Source: Amaurobius ferox (Eukaryota > Arthropoda > Arachnida > Araneae > Amaurobiidae). From it: DNA of 64,000 nucleotides. Location of the stretch: positions 162,905,250-162,969,249 of the forward strand of contig OX578135.1 in assembly GCA_951213105.1 (NCBI GenBank). The letters are read 5' to 3'. The translations under genes were made by a program, and so were the position numbers. The notes beneath the pieces are model-generated. The model was not told where the DNA came from. It ran no database searches and saw only the letters and a program-made list of their open reading frames with translations. Of the stretch, positions 46,390 to 57,035 are shown piece after piece (the stretch's first letter is position 1; every line of letters begins with the position of its first letter).

Positions 46390-47723
46390 GGTAAATTCTC
46401 AGAATAGGCCCCCACTAGTTTTTCTTCTAAGTACAAAATTGCGCCAAGTTGGCGTGTTGGCCGTGTTTTGAAATTGACTCCTCCCAATTGAAGTGACGTA
46501 TATTCCCGTGTTTTAAAATAGGCTCCTCCTACAATAGTGACGTCTTATTCTAGAGTTTTATGAACTGTAATTTTGTTAAATGATATTGCAATTGAATATA
46601 AATAAAAGTTAATAATACTCATAAAAAGATTACAAAATACTATTTTTGTGCATTTAAAAAATATTGCGTAATGGCAGAACTATAAAAATATTGCGTAATG
46701 GCAGAATAATAAAATTTTAAAAACGCTGGATACTTAAAATATTTTTTGAATTTAAATCAATATCAAAAACTTATAAATCGAAAATTAAAAAACGATACTT
46801 AGTAAACGGATTGCACTTTAACAAAATTTAAGAAAAAACGGAACTTAGAAAAAAGTTTGTACTTTAACTAAATTTAAGAAAAAACGGAACTTAGAAAAAA
46901 GTTTGTACTTAACTAAATTTAAGAAAAAACGATACTTAGAAAAAAGATTGTACTTTAACTAAATTTAAGAAAAAACGGAACTTAGAAAAAAGATTGTACT
47001 TTAACTAAATTTAAGAAAAAACGGAACTTAGAAAAAAGTTTGTACTTTAACTAAATTCAAGAGAAAACGATACTTAGAAAAAAGTTTGTACTTTAACAAA
47101 AATCAAGAAAAAAATGATACTTTAAAATTAAGAAACCCATTTTAAAAACACGGAAAAATACAAAAGACAATTTCAAAACACGGGATGAACAAAGAAAAAA
47201 CTAACCTTTATGTAACGGATATCCATATTTTTAATTACATCCACACCGGAACACGTTTTCTTACACGTACATTCAACACTGCAACACGTTTTCTTGAACA
47301 TACACGTACATTTAACACACACCGGAACACGTTTTCTTACACGTACATTCAACACTGCAACACGTTTTCTTTGAAAATTTGCGTAAAATGTTAATGTCCA
47401 TGAATTACGAGGAATGTTTTAAATATTTATTCCAAAAAGTTTGTACGTGTTTACATCTTTGCAAATCGATCGAAAAAGATCTGTAAAAGCAAGTCAACGA
47501 ATTCGATCGAAAAAGGACTATTACTGCCTATTAAAATGCAGAATCCAAAGAATAAAAAGGCGCGCGCGCAGCATCCTAAAAAGGCGAGCGCTGATTGGAT
47601 GTCCGTTCGAAGGCTACCAGATTCGCGAAGTAGCCGGAATAGAATTGTAACCCGCAGAATCGCGCCAACTTGGCGCTGGATCGTACTTTGAAAAATGAGT
47701 GGGGGCCTATTCTAAGAATCACC
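46390..47723. mobile_element. Long-TIR (MULE-like) non-autonomous element, reference copy
   Basis: An exact 9-bp duplication TGAGTTACC (46381-46389, 47724-47732) flanks ends that read GGTAAATTCTCAGAATAGG and, inverted, GGTGATTCTTAGAATAGG. Both continue CCCCCACT, then GCGCCAAGTTGGCG, over about 60 bp or more. The 9-bp duplication plus long inverted ends fit Mutator-like elements; the family assignment is an inference because no transposase is present. The interior holds 46-bp tandem repeats and two copies of an ACACCGGAACACGTTTTCTT block. Confidence 0.85.
46786..47118. repeat. 46-47 bp tandem repeat inside the long-TIR element
   Basis: About seven units of ACTAAATTTAAGAAAAAACG with GAACTTAGAAAAAAGTTTGT. 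The same units occur, degenerate, at 41600-41930 and, inverted, at 14830-14990. Confidence 0.92.
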
Positions 47724-49837
47724 TGAGTTACCTTTTAGCTAAAAGGTATTTTAAATTTTTTACATGGATCAGTATAATACTGTTTGTTTGCTCTTAGGGT
47801 GTTATACTAAATTTAGCTCCTTGAAAGTTCTTAGAAATTGTGTCCTCGTTTTGCTCAATTTTTAGATTTCTTTTCTGTGTGCGTTTTCCCTACCTAATAC
47901 TGTATTTATGCTTTCTTAAAATAAAGGTATGTATTAATATTAATTATGCTATTTACGGGAAATTTTTACTTTTTCGAATTATTCAAATTTTTAGTTAGCA
48001 GGATTTCAGCTAAAGCTTCGTTTAATTTGAAAAGTAACTATTGTGATTTGAATGAGGTAATTTTTTAAACAATGACCATATTCAACAGATTCACATCTTC
48101 TCGCTTTAAAACCCTTGTTATCTTATAAACTCGAAAACTATAAACGAATTATATCGGATCATAAAATTATCATTATTACATATATTATATTTTGCGTTTA
48201 AGTTATGGAGTAAGAATCCTATAGAATATAACATTGTTTGGTATTTGAGTACTTACAACAAAAGTTAATAGGAAATAATTTAGTTTTTAAAATTAATTGG
48301 AAATCAATCAAAATTTATTCTCTAAACCAACTGTCTCACATGTAGAGCTCTTCTAATTTTTATTTTTCCATTTTAAATCATCGAAAAAAAATGATGAATT
48401 CTTCAAAGAATTTTCGTTCTTTCTGGTAAATAAAAAGTAAAAACAAATGCTGTAAATTTCTTGAACTTTCTAAATTATTTCAACTGTTGAGTATAATTGA
48501 AATTATGTTACTATTTAATTGAAACTTTTAAATTTTGCATTTTAAGCATGCACTTTCCTTATAATTTTTTTTATATATAATTTAAATGCTTGCAGTGTGA
48601 TACACAAAAATGTTCTCGCAGAATATTTTTTCAAGCATATAACAAGACATATTCTTACAAAATTTTATTTTAATCCGTTGAGTAGTTGTATTGTAATATT
48701 GCGAAAACGACATTTGCTCATATTGTAAATGACTAGTACAAAAAAAAAAAAAAAAAAAAAAAAATCGTGACGTTATTCACTGGATCGAGTAGCAGCCTAA
48801 CTACGTTCAAAATCTGACTTCATCTGTTCATTAGTTTCTGAGAACAGTAGGATGCGTCGATTTAGCAATAAACTGAACAAAAGATCGATTAACAACAAAA
48901 AACTAAAAAGTATTTATTTTGTGTTTTGTAACCAGTCCCTTCAAAAACGTATAGATCTCTGAAAAAGATATGTTCGAATACGTACTTCTATTTAGCGAGG
49001 GAAGTAAAATAAATATGACAACAAGAATTACAAAAATATCCTTTACATATATAATTTCTTTTCCTGCAACACATAGGAAAGGAGAAGTATTGTGATGGGG
49101 TAAAAACCGGACGCTCGGATTTTGATAAATTTACCAATGTTGAGCGTCCTTGAATACTAATCAACCATTTTTTTAATGATGTCTGTCTATCTACACAATG
49201 TTTTTTTTTTTCCAGAATTTTTGTCTGGGGGGGGGGGGGGGGGGGAGAGAAATTGAACCTCAAAGGGAACAAGTTTTCTAATATAATTTTAACTAACTAC
49301 TAATAGTAGTAATTATTATATATACACATATATAGAAGTAATTACTATATATATAGCAAATACTTATTCAAATATTGCAAGAAAAACTTGTTCCGGCTAA
49401 ATAAAAAGATGAAAAAAATTTTCCACAAAAAGTATTTCGTGAGTTTCTGGATTTATTAGCATTTGGTACGGTGATATAAAATCTCTCCGGGGATGGATGG
49501 GAGGATGTTTCCAGGAGGGACATTTGGAACAAAATTAACTAAAATATGTCGGTTTAGCAGTGTTTCTCTATTCTACTGCATTTATAAAAGTTAACAGTAA
49601 AATTAGTGGCAGGGAGGGTTCGGCTAAATTGCTTTCTGCTTGGGGCGGCAAAGAACCTAGAGCCGGACCTGTTTATAAAAAGTTTAAATTTTCAGTTCTT
49701 TTCTTTCATATTACATAAAATATAAATATTATTTATATAACTTTTCTTGCACGATCATGGCATCTTACTACGTAAAAGAACATATAAAAACTGCAATTTA
49801 GAAACTTCCTTCACATTATATACAAGAAAATATTTAC

Positions 49838-50024
49838 CTGTAAAGCCTGTGGGTAAACCAAAGGTTGAGCTATGTATTGCTGCGGCTGCTGCGATAATAA
49901 TCCGTAAGCATTTGGCATAACTGGAAAGACAGCTGGTGCGCCAGTTGTACAAATAGGTGCTACCATTCTTCCAGGTAAAGGTGCCTGTGCAACAGGTAGT
50001 GAAGGCTCAGCACCTACCGGTTGT
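49838..50024 (-). CDS. Internal exon of an unidentified gene, Gln/Pro-rich
   Basis: Minus strand. Acceptor TTTTACATATAG precedes 50024 and donor CAG|GTAAATA follows 49838. The 187-nt exon is open in the frame dictated by the upstream 40-nt exon: one base completes Arg, then 62 codons end in phase 0. The peptide reads PVGAEPSLPVAQAPLPGRMV, then APICTTGAPAVFPVMPNAYG, then LLSQQPQQYIAQPLVYPQ. It is rich in Pro, Ala and Gln with no charged core, so probably a disordered segment. Such stretches are common at the start or end of RNA-binding proteins, but I see no domain and give no function. The gene continues to the left; its next exon must lie below 49838, possibly beyond the 4.4-kb hAT-like element. 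Confidence 0.65.
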
Positions 50025-50255
50025 CTATATGTAAAATATGATTAAAAACGCATGAAATCTAAAAAAAATTACACTTTTTAAATATACCAACATGTATGTT
50101 TAGACATCAAAACACCGTATGTGTCAAACTCTTTTCACATTAACTTTACATTACAATTCAAACAATCTGAATAAATTTATAAGAATGGACAGATAATTTA
50201 GTAAGATTTTGTTTTCTACTAGAAACAAACTAACTTATATAAATAGAATTCTTGC

Positions 50256-50295
50256 CTGTATTTGTGAGACATTGCTCGATCTACTCTCATCAATC
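50256..50295 (-). CDS. Start-proximal 40-nt exon of the same gene, GC donor
   Basis: Minus strand. Acceptor CATTATTTCAG before 50295; the exon ends TACAG at 50256 and the intron starts GCAAGA, a GC-AG intron in place of GT-AG. In the frame that links to the next exon it reads G-L-MRVDRAMSHKYR. Met occurs at the third and tenth residues, either of which could be the start codon if the upstream exon is 5' untranslated. Join to 49838-50024 preserves the frame, which is the main support for calling both exons. Confidence 0.55.
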
Positions 50296-50488
50296 CTGAA
50301 ATAATGAAACGAGATAAACGGAAGTCACATGATTTAAATAAATTTTTTAGAAATAAAAATGATTACCAAAATCCTGAATACACCTTTTTCAGATATCTGC
50401 GCATGTGCAAAACCATTGCAGACGACGTTCCATGGAGTTGTTAAACTCAAACTCAATGGTCGACTCAAATTTTCTATGTTTTGTTTAC

Positions 50489-50560
50489 CTTTTAACGCGT
50501 GGAGCCAAAGAATCTCTAATCTGTTTATTATTGCCCTCCACTCATTTTTTGTCTATTAAA
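50489..50560 (-). other. Possible leader exon of the minus-strand gene
   Basis: Minus strand. A good donor, AAAAG|GTAAAC, lies at 50489/50488, 193 bp before the acceptor of the 40-nt exon. In the downstream-compatible frame the sequence reads INRLEILWLHALKG with a stop 17 codons before the donor and no Met, so it is more likely 5' untranslated than coding. The upstream limit is unknown. Confidence 0.35.
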
Positions 50561-50700
50561 TTCTGAAATTTACCGATATAGCAGTTAAATGTCTAAAATA
50601 TTATCAACAACAAAATAAAAATTTATACTTATAAATATTATTTTTTTATCTCATTTGGACGTTTGATAACAAATAATTCAATTGACAAATTTAATACATA
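50561..50700. promoter_or_regulatory. Putative bidirectional promoter region
   Basis: Two divergent genes have their first recognisable exons at 50295-50489 (minus) and 50701 (plus), leaving about 140-400 bp for both promoters. No TATA box or other element stands out in this AT-rich DNA, so this is a call from gene arrangement only. Confidence 0.35.
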
Positions 50701-50829
50701 ATGACTTCTGTAATTAATTGCATTTACAACAGTTGCGGATGCAATCGGAGCCCTAATACACTTGATTGGGGAGAAAATGGGATAATTGGTTTTGGTGCCT
50801 GCAATGCAATTCAACTGTACAAGTATGAG
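50701..50829 (+). CDS. Elp2: Elongator complex protein 2, exon 1
   Basis: ATG at 50701, 43 codons, donor GAG|GTACCT in phase 0. The peptide MTSVINCIYNSCGCNRSPNT continues LDWGENGIIGFGACNAIQLY. It lines up with the start of Elp2 in other animals, where a short Cys/Asn-rich start (NR before a W-containing strand) precedes the first WD40 blade and a GxxAFG/GIIGFG strand. Elp2 is a scaffold subunit with two WD40 propellers in the six-subunit Elongator complex, which makes the 5-carboxymethyl-type modification of wobble uridines in tRNA. The four exons here join without a frame break into about 140 residues of an expected ~800, so the window holds roughly the first sixth of the protein. Intron 1 is 4156 bp. 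The first ATG of the exon is used because nothing upstream in frame looks coding. Confidence 0.88.
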
Positions 50830-53800
50830 GTACCTGACTTTTAAAATCTTTATTAATTTATCGCCTATTACTTTAAGGAGGGAGGTTTCATTACGTAAGA
50901 CTAGATACGGCCATGCTACCAAAGGGAGACCTCCTTGAGGAAACTGGTTCCTATTGACGTTATAAGTTAAAGAATTGGAAAATCTAGTACTTTTAACAAA
51001 GCTATCTATTTCAAAGGTCTTGTTGGGAACATGAATTTTAAAGATTCCCAATCTATAATACTTTCTCGTTTGTTAATGTCAAAATGGTGTATAATGATAT
51101 TAATATTGAAGCCCTTTAAAAAATAATGAAAAAACTATTAATTACAAAAGCTGCTGTGGTTCACAGTCTGAGCTGAAAATCAAAGTCTACAGCTTTACTC
51201 CCAAGCAGGGCCCCCTTAGTCCTTGAAATTTTTTTTATTTTTATTTAGTTTTTCAAGAGCCTCTAAAAATGCTTGAATATTACAATAGGTACTTGAAAGT
51301 CCTAGATTTTTACATTTTCATTTAAAATGTTTAGTTTTTTCGCACTGTTTAACTTCAGGTGCTGATCATCCAAGTTACAATCACTTTAACAAAATTTTCA
51401 TGTTTTTATTTTTTCATAGAAATAATTTACTTTTTTCTTTAAAAAATAATCATTTGATGTTTGATAGCTGAAACCTTTCTTATCCTTTTGTTGTGTAAAT
51501 TTAACAAAAAGAAGATATATGGTCCTTAAAAAGTAAAATTTAGGTGTTTGAAAGTGCTTGATTTTTAAGTATAGCTTAAACTGCTGCTAAACTAATATAA
51601 TTAAAATAAGCTTGTTAAAAGCAGAATACAACACAAAAATGTCATTCTTGCTCTCACGAATGAAAGTGTACACTTCTTGTGTGCAATGACAAAGAGGGAT
51701 ATTTCTGGCCTTTAAAACCAGTCTATACTAATATTTTTATGCTGGCTGCTATTTTTGAAGAAGTTATTTTAGTTTTATTGCTTCACTTTTATTTGTAAGT
51801 AACTGTGAAAACCTAACTGAGATTCAGTGGTGTAAGGGTTAAGTGTCCATCAGGAAATACCTGGCAAAGTCAAGGAATAAAAGAATAGCTACAAAAAATC
51901 AGGGGAAAATGCATATTTTCATCATAAACATGGAGAATTTCATAGTGGACCTGGAAATTATCCTGTACTTTTTGTCCTCCACCCAAACATCTAGCTTTGG
52001 AACAAACATTTGCAATTGCAATAATTAATTTTTGCCCCTAGAACAGTTTGTCATGTCGTCTAATAACAATATCGCCTTGTTCCACCTCCTCTGATGCTCT
52101 AAATGAAAAAAAGAAAAAAAATGAACTTAAAGGAAAGAAAGTGAGACTAATTAACAAGATAAAAAGAATGAGGGTCAATATTAAAATTCTGCAAAAAAAT
52201 AAAATGAGATTGTCAATTGACATAGTATACAAAAGAAGTAAAATGATGCAGAAATACTTAAATCGGAGAAACAAAAGTTTGTAAGGAATGTATAATTATA
52301 TTTTTTGCTGAAAATGTAATGTTTTATCTTTCCTTTTTATTGTGAAGTATGTTATGAGTAAGATATTATAAAATGTGGTGATCCAAATGTTTTCTGCATT
52401 ATGTAGAGTAATATGTTCTGCATTATGTTTCATTGAGTACCTGTGCTTTTAAAAAGTTATAAATAATTATATTTTATCAACAATAGAAAAAATATTTTTG
52501 TAAATCATAAATTTAAAACAATATAATAAATAAAAATAATTAAAAATTGCTAAATCCTTTCTGTGTCACAAACAATTTTCTGTTTATTACTGGTGTAAGA
52601 TATAAATTATTAAATATAAAACTTTCATATGCTTGCTTTAAAGAAGGATTAGAAAGTTTTATTTTCACAAGCAGCAGTTTTATTTATTGTGATATAAAAA
52701 TGTTATAAGAAAAAATGAAAACTACTTATAATTTAAAAATAAATAATTAAATATTAACAATGTTTAAAAGATGCCTGCTGACTAGGGTTAGAAAAAAATA
52801 TGGGTGGCAAAATACATGGTTTAAACAAAAAACAAACATGGTTTAGACCAATGGGATTTTAATCAGCCAACCCTGGTACTGATAATTGAAAGGAAAATCT
52901 GAAGGACTCCTGTTTATACACTATAGTACTTAAATTAGCCCAGCATGAGCCCTGAATCTACCACTTTCTTGAATGAGTACTGCTCTTTACTATTTAATAA
53001 TTAATAATAAAAAGAAAATTAAATATGTTAGTTTATTAAAGGCATAAAAAAAATATTATTAAATATATAAAAATATTAAATAAATACTTATAATTAAGCC
53101 CTTTTAAAAAATATATAATTTCTATTTATAATAATATTAGAAATTGTTTAAAAAATACCTATTTACAATTGAATAGGTGAGTACGATGAGATAAAAGAGA
53201 ATTTGGTGGATATTGAGTTAAGTATATATTTAGTACTGTTAAAGTATTCTCCTTCAGCCAAATCACTTGTGAAAATATTTCCTATTTATTATATTTTCAT
53301 AAATTTTAGAATTAATTGCTGAAAGAATAGGTTTCTAAAAATATTACCCACTGTTTTATAAAAATGAATAAAATGTCACTTGTGCCTTTCTAGTTCTTGT
53401 CTATCCTTTTTCTTCAAAATAAAGCATTATTCCCTTTCCTCCTCAAAATTAGAAAACTAAATGATCAAAGACTTCTTATAAAGTTACCTACTTTTTGAAA
53501 AACAGTATGGAAAGAATATTACATTTCATTTTCAAATGAATTGAGGAAAAAAAAGAAGTGGAAAGACAGGAATATTTTTATTTCTTACTGTAAAAAACAA
53601 CCATATCAACAGAAAGTCCACCCTTTTTTCAAAAAAAAATTTTTTTTTTTATTTTCATCACTGTTGTCACACCACTGTTCCAATAAACTTTTTATTTTTT
53701 GCAACAAAGCATTACTTATTTGTATTTTTTCCACTCCAAACTTTTCAGCAAGAGCTCGGACACCACATTTATTTTGATTGACAAAATCTATAAGATTAAT

Positions 53801-54985
53801 TTTCTCACAAAGTGGCAGAGCTTTTTGTTTTCCTGTCATCATTAAATTCAGACTGAGTTTTTCCATCAGATTTTGTGACTTTCACGCCTTATAATATATT
53901 GGGACATTTCATTATCACAGGAAATGGAAAAAATCCTTCTGCTCCCAAGCTTAGCTGGACAAAGCTTGAGGGGGTGAGGTGTTTACTGCAAGAGAAACTC
54001 AAACAGTAGAGATTGATTTTCAGGAATGCGACATAGCCAGAATTTTTCCGCTACTGTGGTTGTTGAAAACATTCTTTGGTCATTACTCATTACATTGACC
54101 TTTTTTTTAGTACTAGTGTCTACATTTAGAAGATTTCATTCCAATGTAAAGAATTCTAGAATGAGTATCTATGTTTCTGAGTATCTGCAAATCAGATGTT
54201 ATAAGTCATTGAGCTTAATGTAAATTTTGGCAGGGAATTTTAAATTGTCTCTAATCGAGGAGTGCCCTTTATGGGAGGTTTTACTATTTGCAAAATCTCT
54301 CTTAAAATCCTTTACATTGAGTAAAATAATACATCATTAAAACACTCCTATTAGTTTTATAAACCTAGAATCTTTTCACTTTCTTTCTAAATGAAAGCTA
54401 AATGTCCAGCAATCGACAGATTACAGTTGACAATTAAGAAAAATTGATGGATATTTTTATACAGGTTTTTCAAGATACACAAAATACCATGGAAAATTCA
54501 TAAACTCTAGCAGATGGAAGAATGAATATACTCAGATGCAGTGATGTAATACGTGGTGAATACACTGATGTAATATTCAGTGTGTCTGCCTCTTTGTTTG
54601 CGGAGAACAGCAGCTGATTTCTTTTACAATAGATGTTTGGATACTGAGTGGGATAAAATTTGAGATGTTCTAATTTTATGGATTTTAAAGAAAAAGTTTC
54701 AATTTTTGAATATAAAATTATTTTAATAGCATAAGTGTTGTTCTCTAAAAATCATTGGAATCGAATAAAAATTGACATAATTCTAATTATACCAATATAT
54801 TTTGATAGGGAGTCATGTAAGAAATAATAATATTGATTAAGAGAGGTGCATGACTCTTGTGTCTGCGAATAGTAGGAATGCAATACTGTAGGTGGGCGGA
54901 TGGAAGGTGATCTATTGCAACTTTATGCATTTCGTCATATGACAAGCTTCCCTTCTAGCATTTATATATGTATTTTTCCTTTCAG
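50830..54985 (+). other. Elp2: Elp2 intron 1
   Basis: AT-rich. Apart from a pogo-like transposase fragment (53606-53866, minus) nothing is recognised. The minus-strand frame at 50638-51051 is the antisense of exon 1 and its flank, not a gene. Confidence 0.75.
53606..53866 (-). pseudogene. pogo/Tigger-type transposase, N-terminal fragment
   Basis: Minus strand, open for 86 codons: MTGKQKALPLCEKINLIDFV, NQNKCGVRALAEKFGVEKIQ, ISNALLQKIKSLLEQWCDNS. This is the psq/CENP-B-type helix-turn-helix found at the start of pogo and Tigger transposases. Nothing follows that resembles the second helix-turn-helix or the DDE domain; the frame ends in an A/F run. It is not the same copy or subfamily as the element at 57036-59253. 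Confidence 0.75.
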
Positions 54986-55058
54986 AAATTCGGTGCCAAC
55001 CATTTACAAACCTTGATTGGACATAAAAAACTCATTACTTCTGTTCATTGGATAAAAG
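54986..55058 (+). CDS. Elp2: Elp2, exon 2 (first WD40 repeat)
   Basis: Acceptor TTTTCCTTTCAG, donor AAAAG|GTAACA. 73 nt entered in phase 0 and left in phase 1. Peptide KFGANHLQTLIGHKKLITSV followed by HWIKG. It shows the GH dipeptide and the ITSVHW strand that open a WD40 blade, equivalent to the GH...VNCIQW segment of other Elp2 proteins. Confidence 0.9.
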
Positions 55059-55858
55059 GTAACAATATAGATAAATATTATCCACTTTAGGTCATCATAT
55101 TTTATTTCTTCAATAAAATTGTATTTGAACTCACTAAATCTGTTTTATTTTACTGCAGATATTTATCAATTTTCTATTCAAGAAATTGAATTAGCATTAA
55201 ATGTAAAATGTTATAGATATGTATTTAAATACAAGGAAAAGCAACTTGTTATACATCTGACTGACTAACCAAGCATAAAAAAATGGTTTTAACTAATTTG
55301 ATATTTTCTAAAATGGTATGGGAAAGTGAGCATTTTCTTTGTTAACAAATAGTTTAACATTTAAAGTGAATCTCTTTTATCATCTTTTATCATATCAATT
55401 TTAAACACAGTTGGTTTAGTTAGTTATTTGTATCTCTTATCTTATGCTAATATTTATTTCAGAAATAATAATAATAATACATTGATATTTCCTGTAAAAA
55501 CAATAACAACTGACAAAAAGTGTTATTCAAAGTTGAGAATTTAAAAAAAAAAATTGTATATTTTCAAGGAGAGAGGCAATAAAATAATTGTTATTTTTCA
55601 GTCAGTCATTTATATTACTTTTCATCCAGACAATGTTGCTTACAAGCATTAGAAATGAGGCTAGCTCCTTCAGCCCCACAATTTTACAGGAACAATCATT
55701 AAAGGGGTTTAGCAATTTATTAACAAATTTTTTAAAATAATTTTATTCTTTAAGTAATTTAATATTTTAAATTATTTTGTGTTATGTTGTTTATTTCACT
55801 AAAACTTCAAAAAACATTTGGTTCAGTAGAAAAAATTATTGTTTTGTGTCACTTGTAG

Positions 55859-55923
55859 GAAATGAATTAATATCTACTTCTGCTGATCATACTGCTGTTG
55901 TCTGGACCTTGAAGGAGAATAAG
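55859..55923 (+). CDS. Elp2: Elp2, exon 3 (end of WD40 repeat 1)
   Basis: Acceptor TGTCACTTGTAG, donor AATAAG|GTTTGT. 65 nt; its first two bases complete the Gly codon begun in exon 2, and it ends in phase 0. Peptide NELISTSADHTAVVWTLKEN: the S-A-D-H-x-x-x-x-W pattern is the classic WD40 D-strand and W. Intron 2 is 800 bp; the following intron is 6568 bp and holds two DNA transposons. Confidence 0.9.
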
Positions 55924-57035
55924 GTTTGTTTTATTATTTATTAAAATTCTAATTAATTATTTTTCTATAAATATGTTATTAGTTTTATGCATATTAAGCT
56001 ATTTATATTTACTAGAGAGACCAATGGGCATTCTGCCCTATAAGTAATTTAAATTAACTGGAGTTTAGTTCAACTCTAATTTTTCGTACTAGAATTCATT
56101 TTTAAATTTCTTGCGATTTTTTTATTTATGTATTTATTTATTTTTTTTTTATTGAAAATTTTGCAAGATAAATTTTCTTTAATATGCATTATTGGTCCAA
56201 ATGATCATAATTATGGTATATTACCTATTACCCTTCATTTTAAAGGGCTTGAAATAAAATCTTTCAATCGAGGCCAAGTTTTACAGTGTACCCTCTTGGG
56301 GGAGGGGGTAACTTCCCTCTCCAGAGAGCTAATGTCATCATAAACATACAAATTGTATAGCAGCTGTTTTTCACTGCAATGATTGAAACTGTTAAGTTTT
56401 GCTATCATTGAACCATAAATAACCCCTTTTATCCATAATTATGTCAAATTTTGTCCTATGCTGCCATGTTGGGACCATATAGTGGAGACAGATTAAAATT
56501 TGGCATATAAGTATAATGCAATACGAAAATTAAAATTATATTTGCATATGAGTGCCTTAGCACAAAAATACAAATTTTAACTCATGATAAATTTGATAAT
56601 TCTGAATTCCTTACCTGGAATCTTCATAAATGGTCATTCATATATTGAGTAATAAATCATAAAATAATCACAATGTAATTAATATCTTCTGTATAATGTA
56701 GAATAAAAAGAAAAATGATGTTCAGTTTGAATTTTTTACTTAATTTTGTAGACTCTTCTATTCTCAATTCTGTACAAATAACAAGAATATAAGAGTGTAA
56801 CAATTGTTTGTGAATTCCACAAAATGAATTAATTATATTTTTGTTAATACTTCATAAGTCGAATCTCCATTTTGATTGTTAATTATGATTTTTGTAGTCA
56901 AGATAATCAAAACATCATTTTAAAATTTTTACCAAAATTCTATGTCTTTATTCATCAAAATGTCAAGAAATTTAATCATCATCAATACAATCATATTTGT
57001 TCATGCAAATATTAGGAATACAAAAAATATATATA

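Larger units (their letters stand above)
45262..49671. mobile_element. hAT-like element, 4.4 kb, with 8-bp duplication and nested element
   Basis: TTTATAAA occurs exactly at 45254-45261 and 49672-49679. The ends inside it pair: CAGGGCCGGCTTAAGG on the left and, inverted, CAGGTCCGGCTCTAGG on the right, followed by CTTGGGGC-type subterminal words on both sides. An 8-bp duplication with CAGGG-type ends indicates hAT. Apart from the nested long-TIR element (46390-47723) the interior is AT-rich, with an A26 run (48740-48765) and a G19 run (49227-49245). No transposase could be read, so it is non-autonomous or fully decayed. Confidence 0.78.

Noticed and set aside
50638..51051. 137-codon minus-strand frame
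   Set aside because: It is antisense to Elp2 exon 1 and its intron flank; the plus strand has a clear Elp2 match with a proper donor.
53541..53777. Plus-strand 78-codon frame
   Set aside because: It is the antisense of the pogo-type helix-turn-helix fragment (53606-53866, minus), which has the better match.
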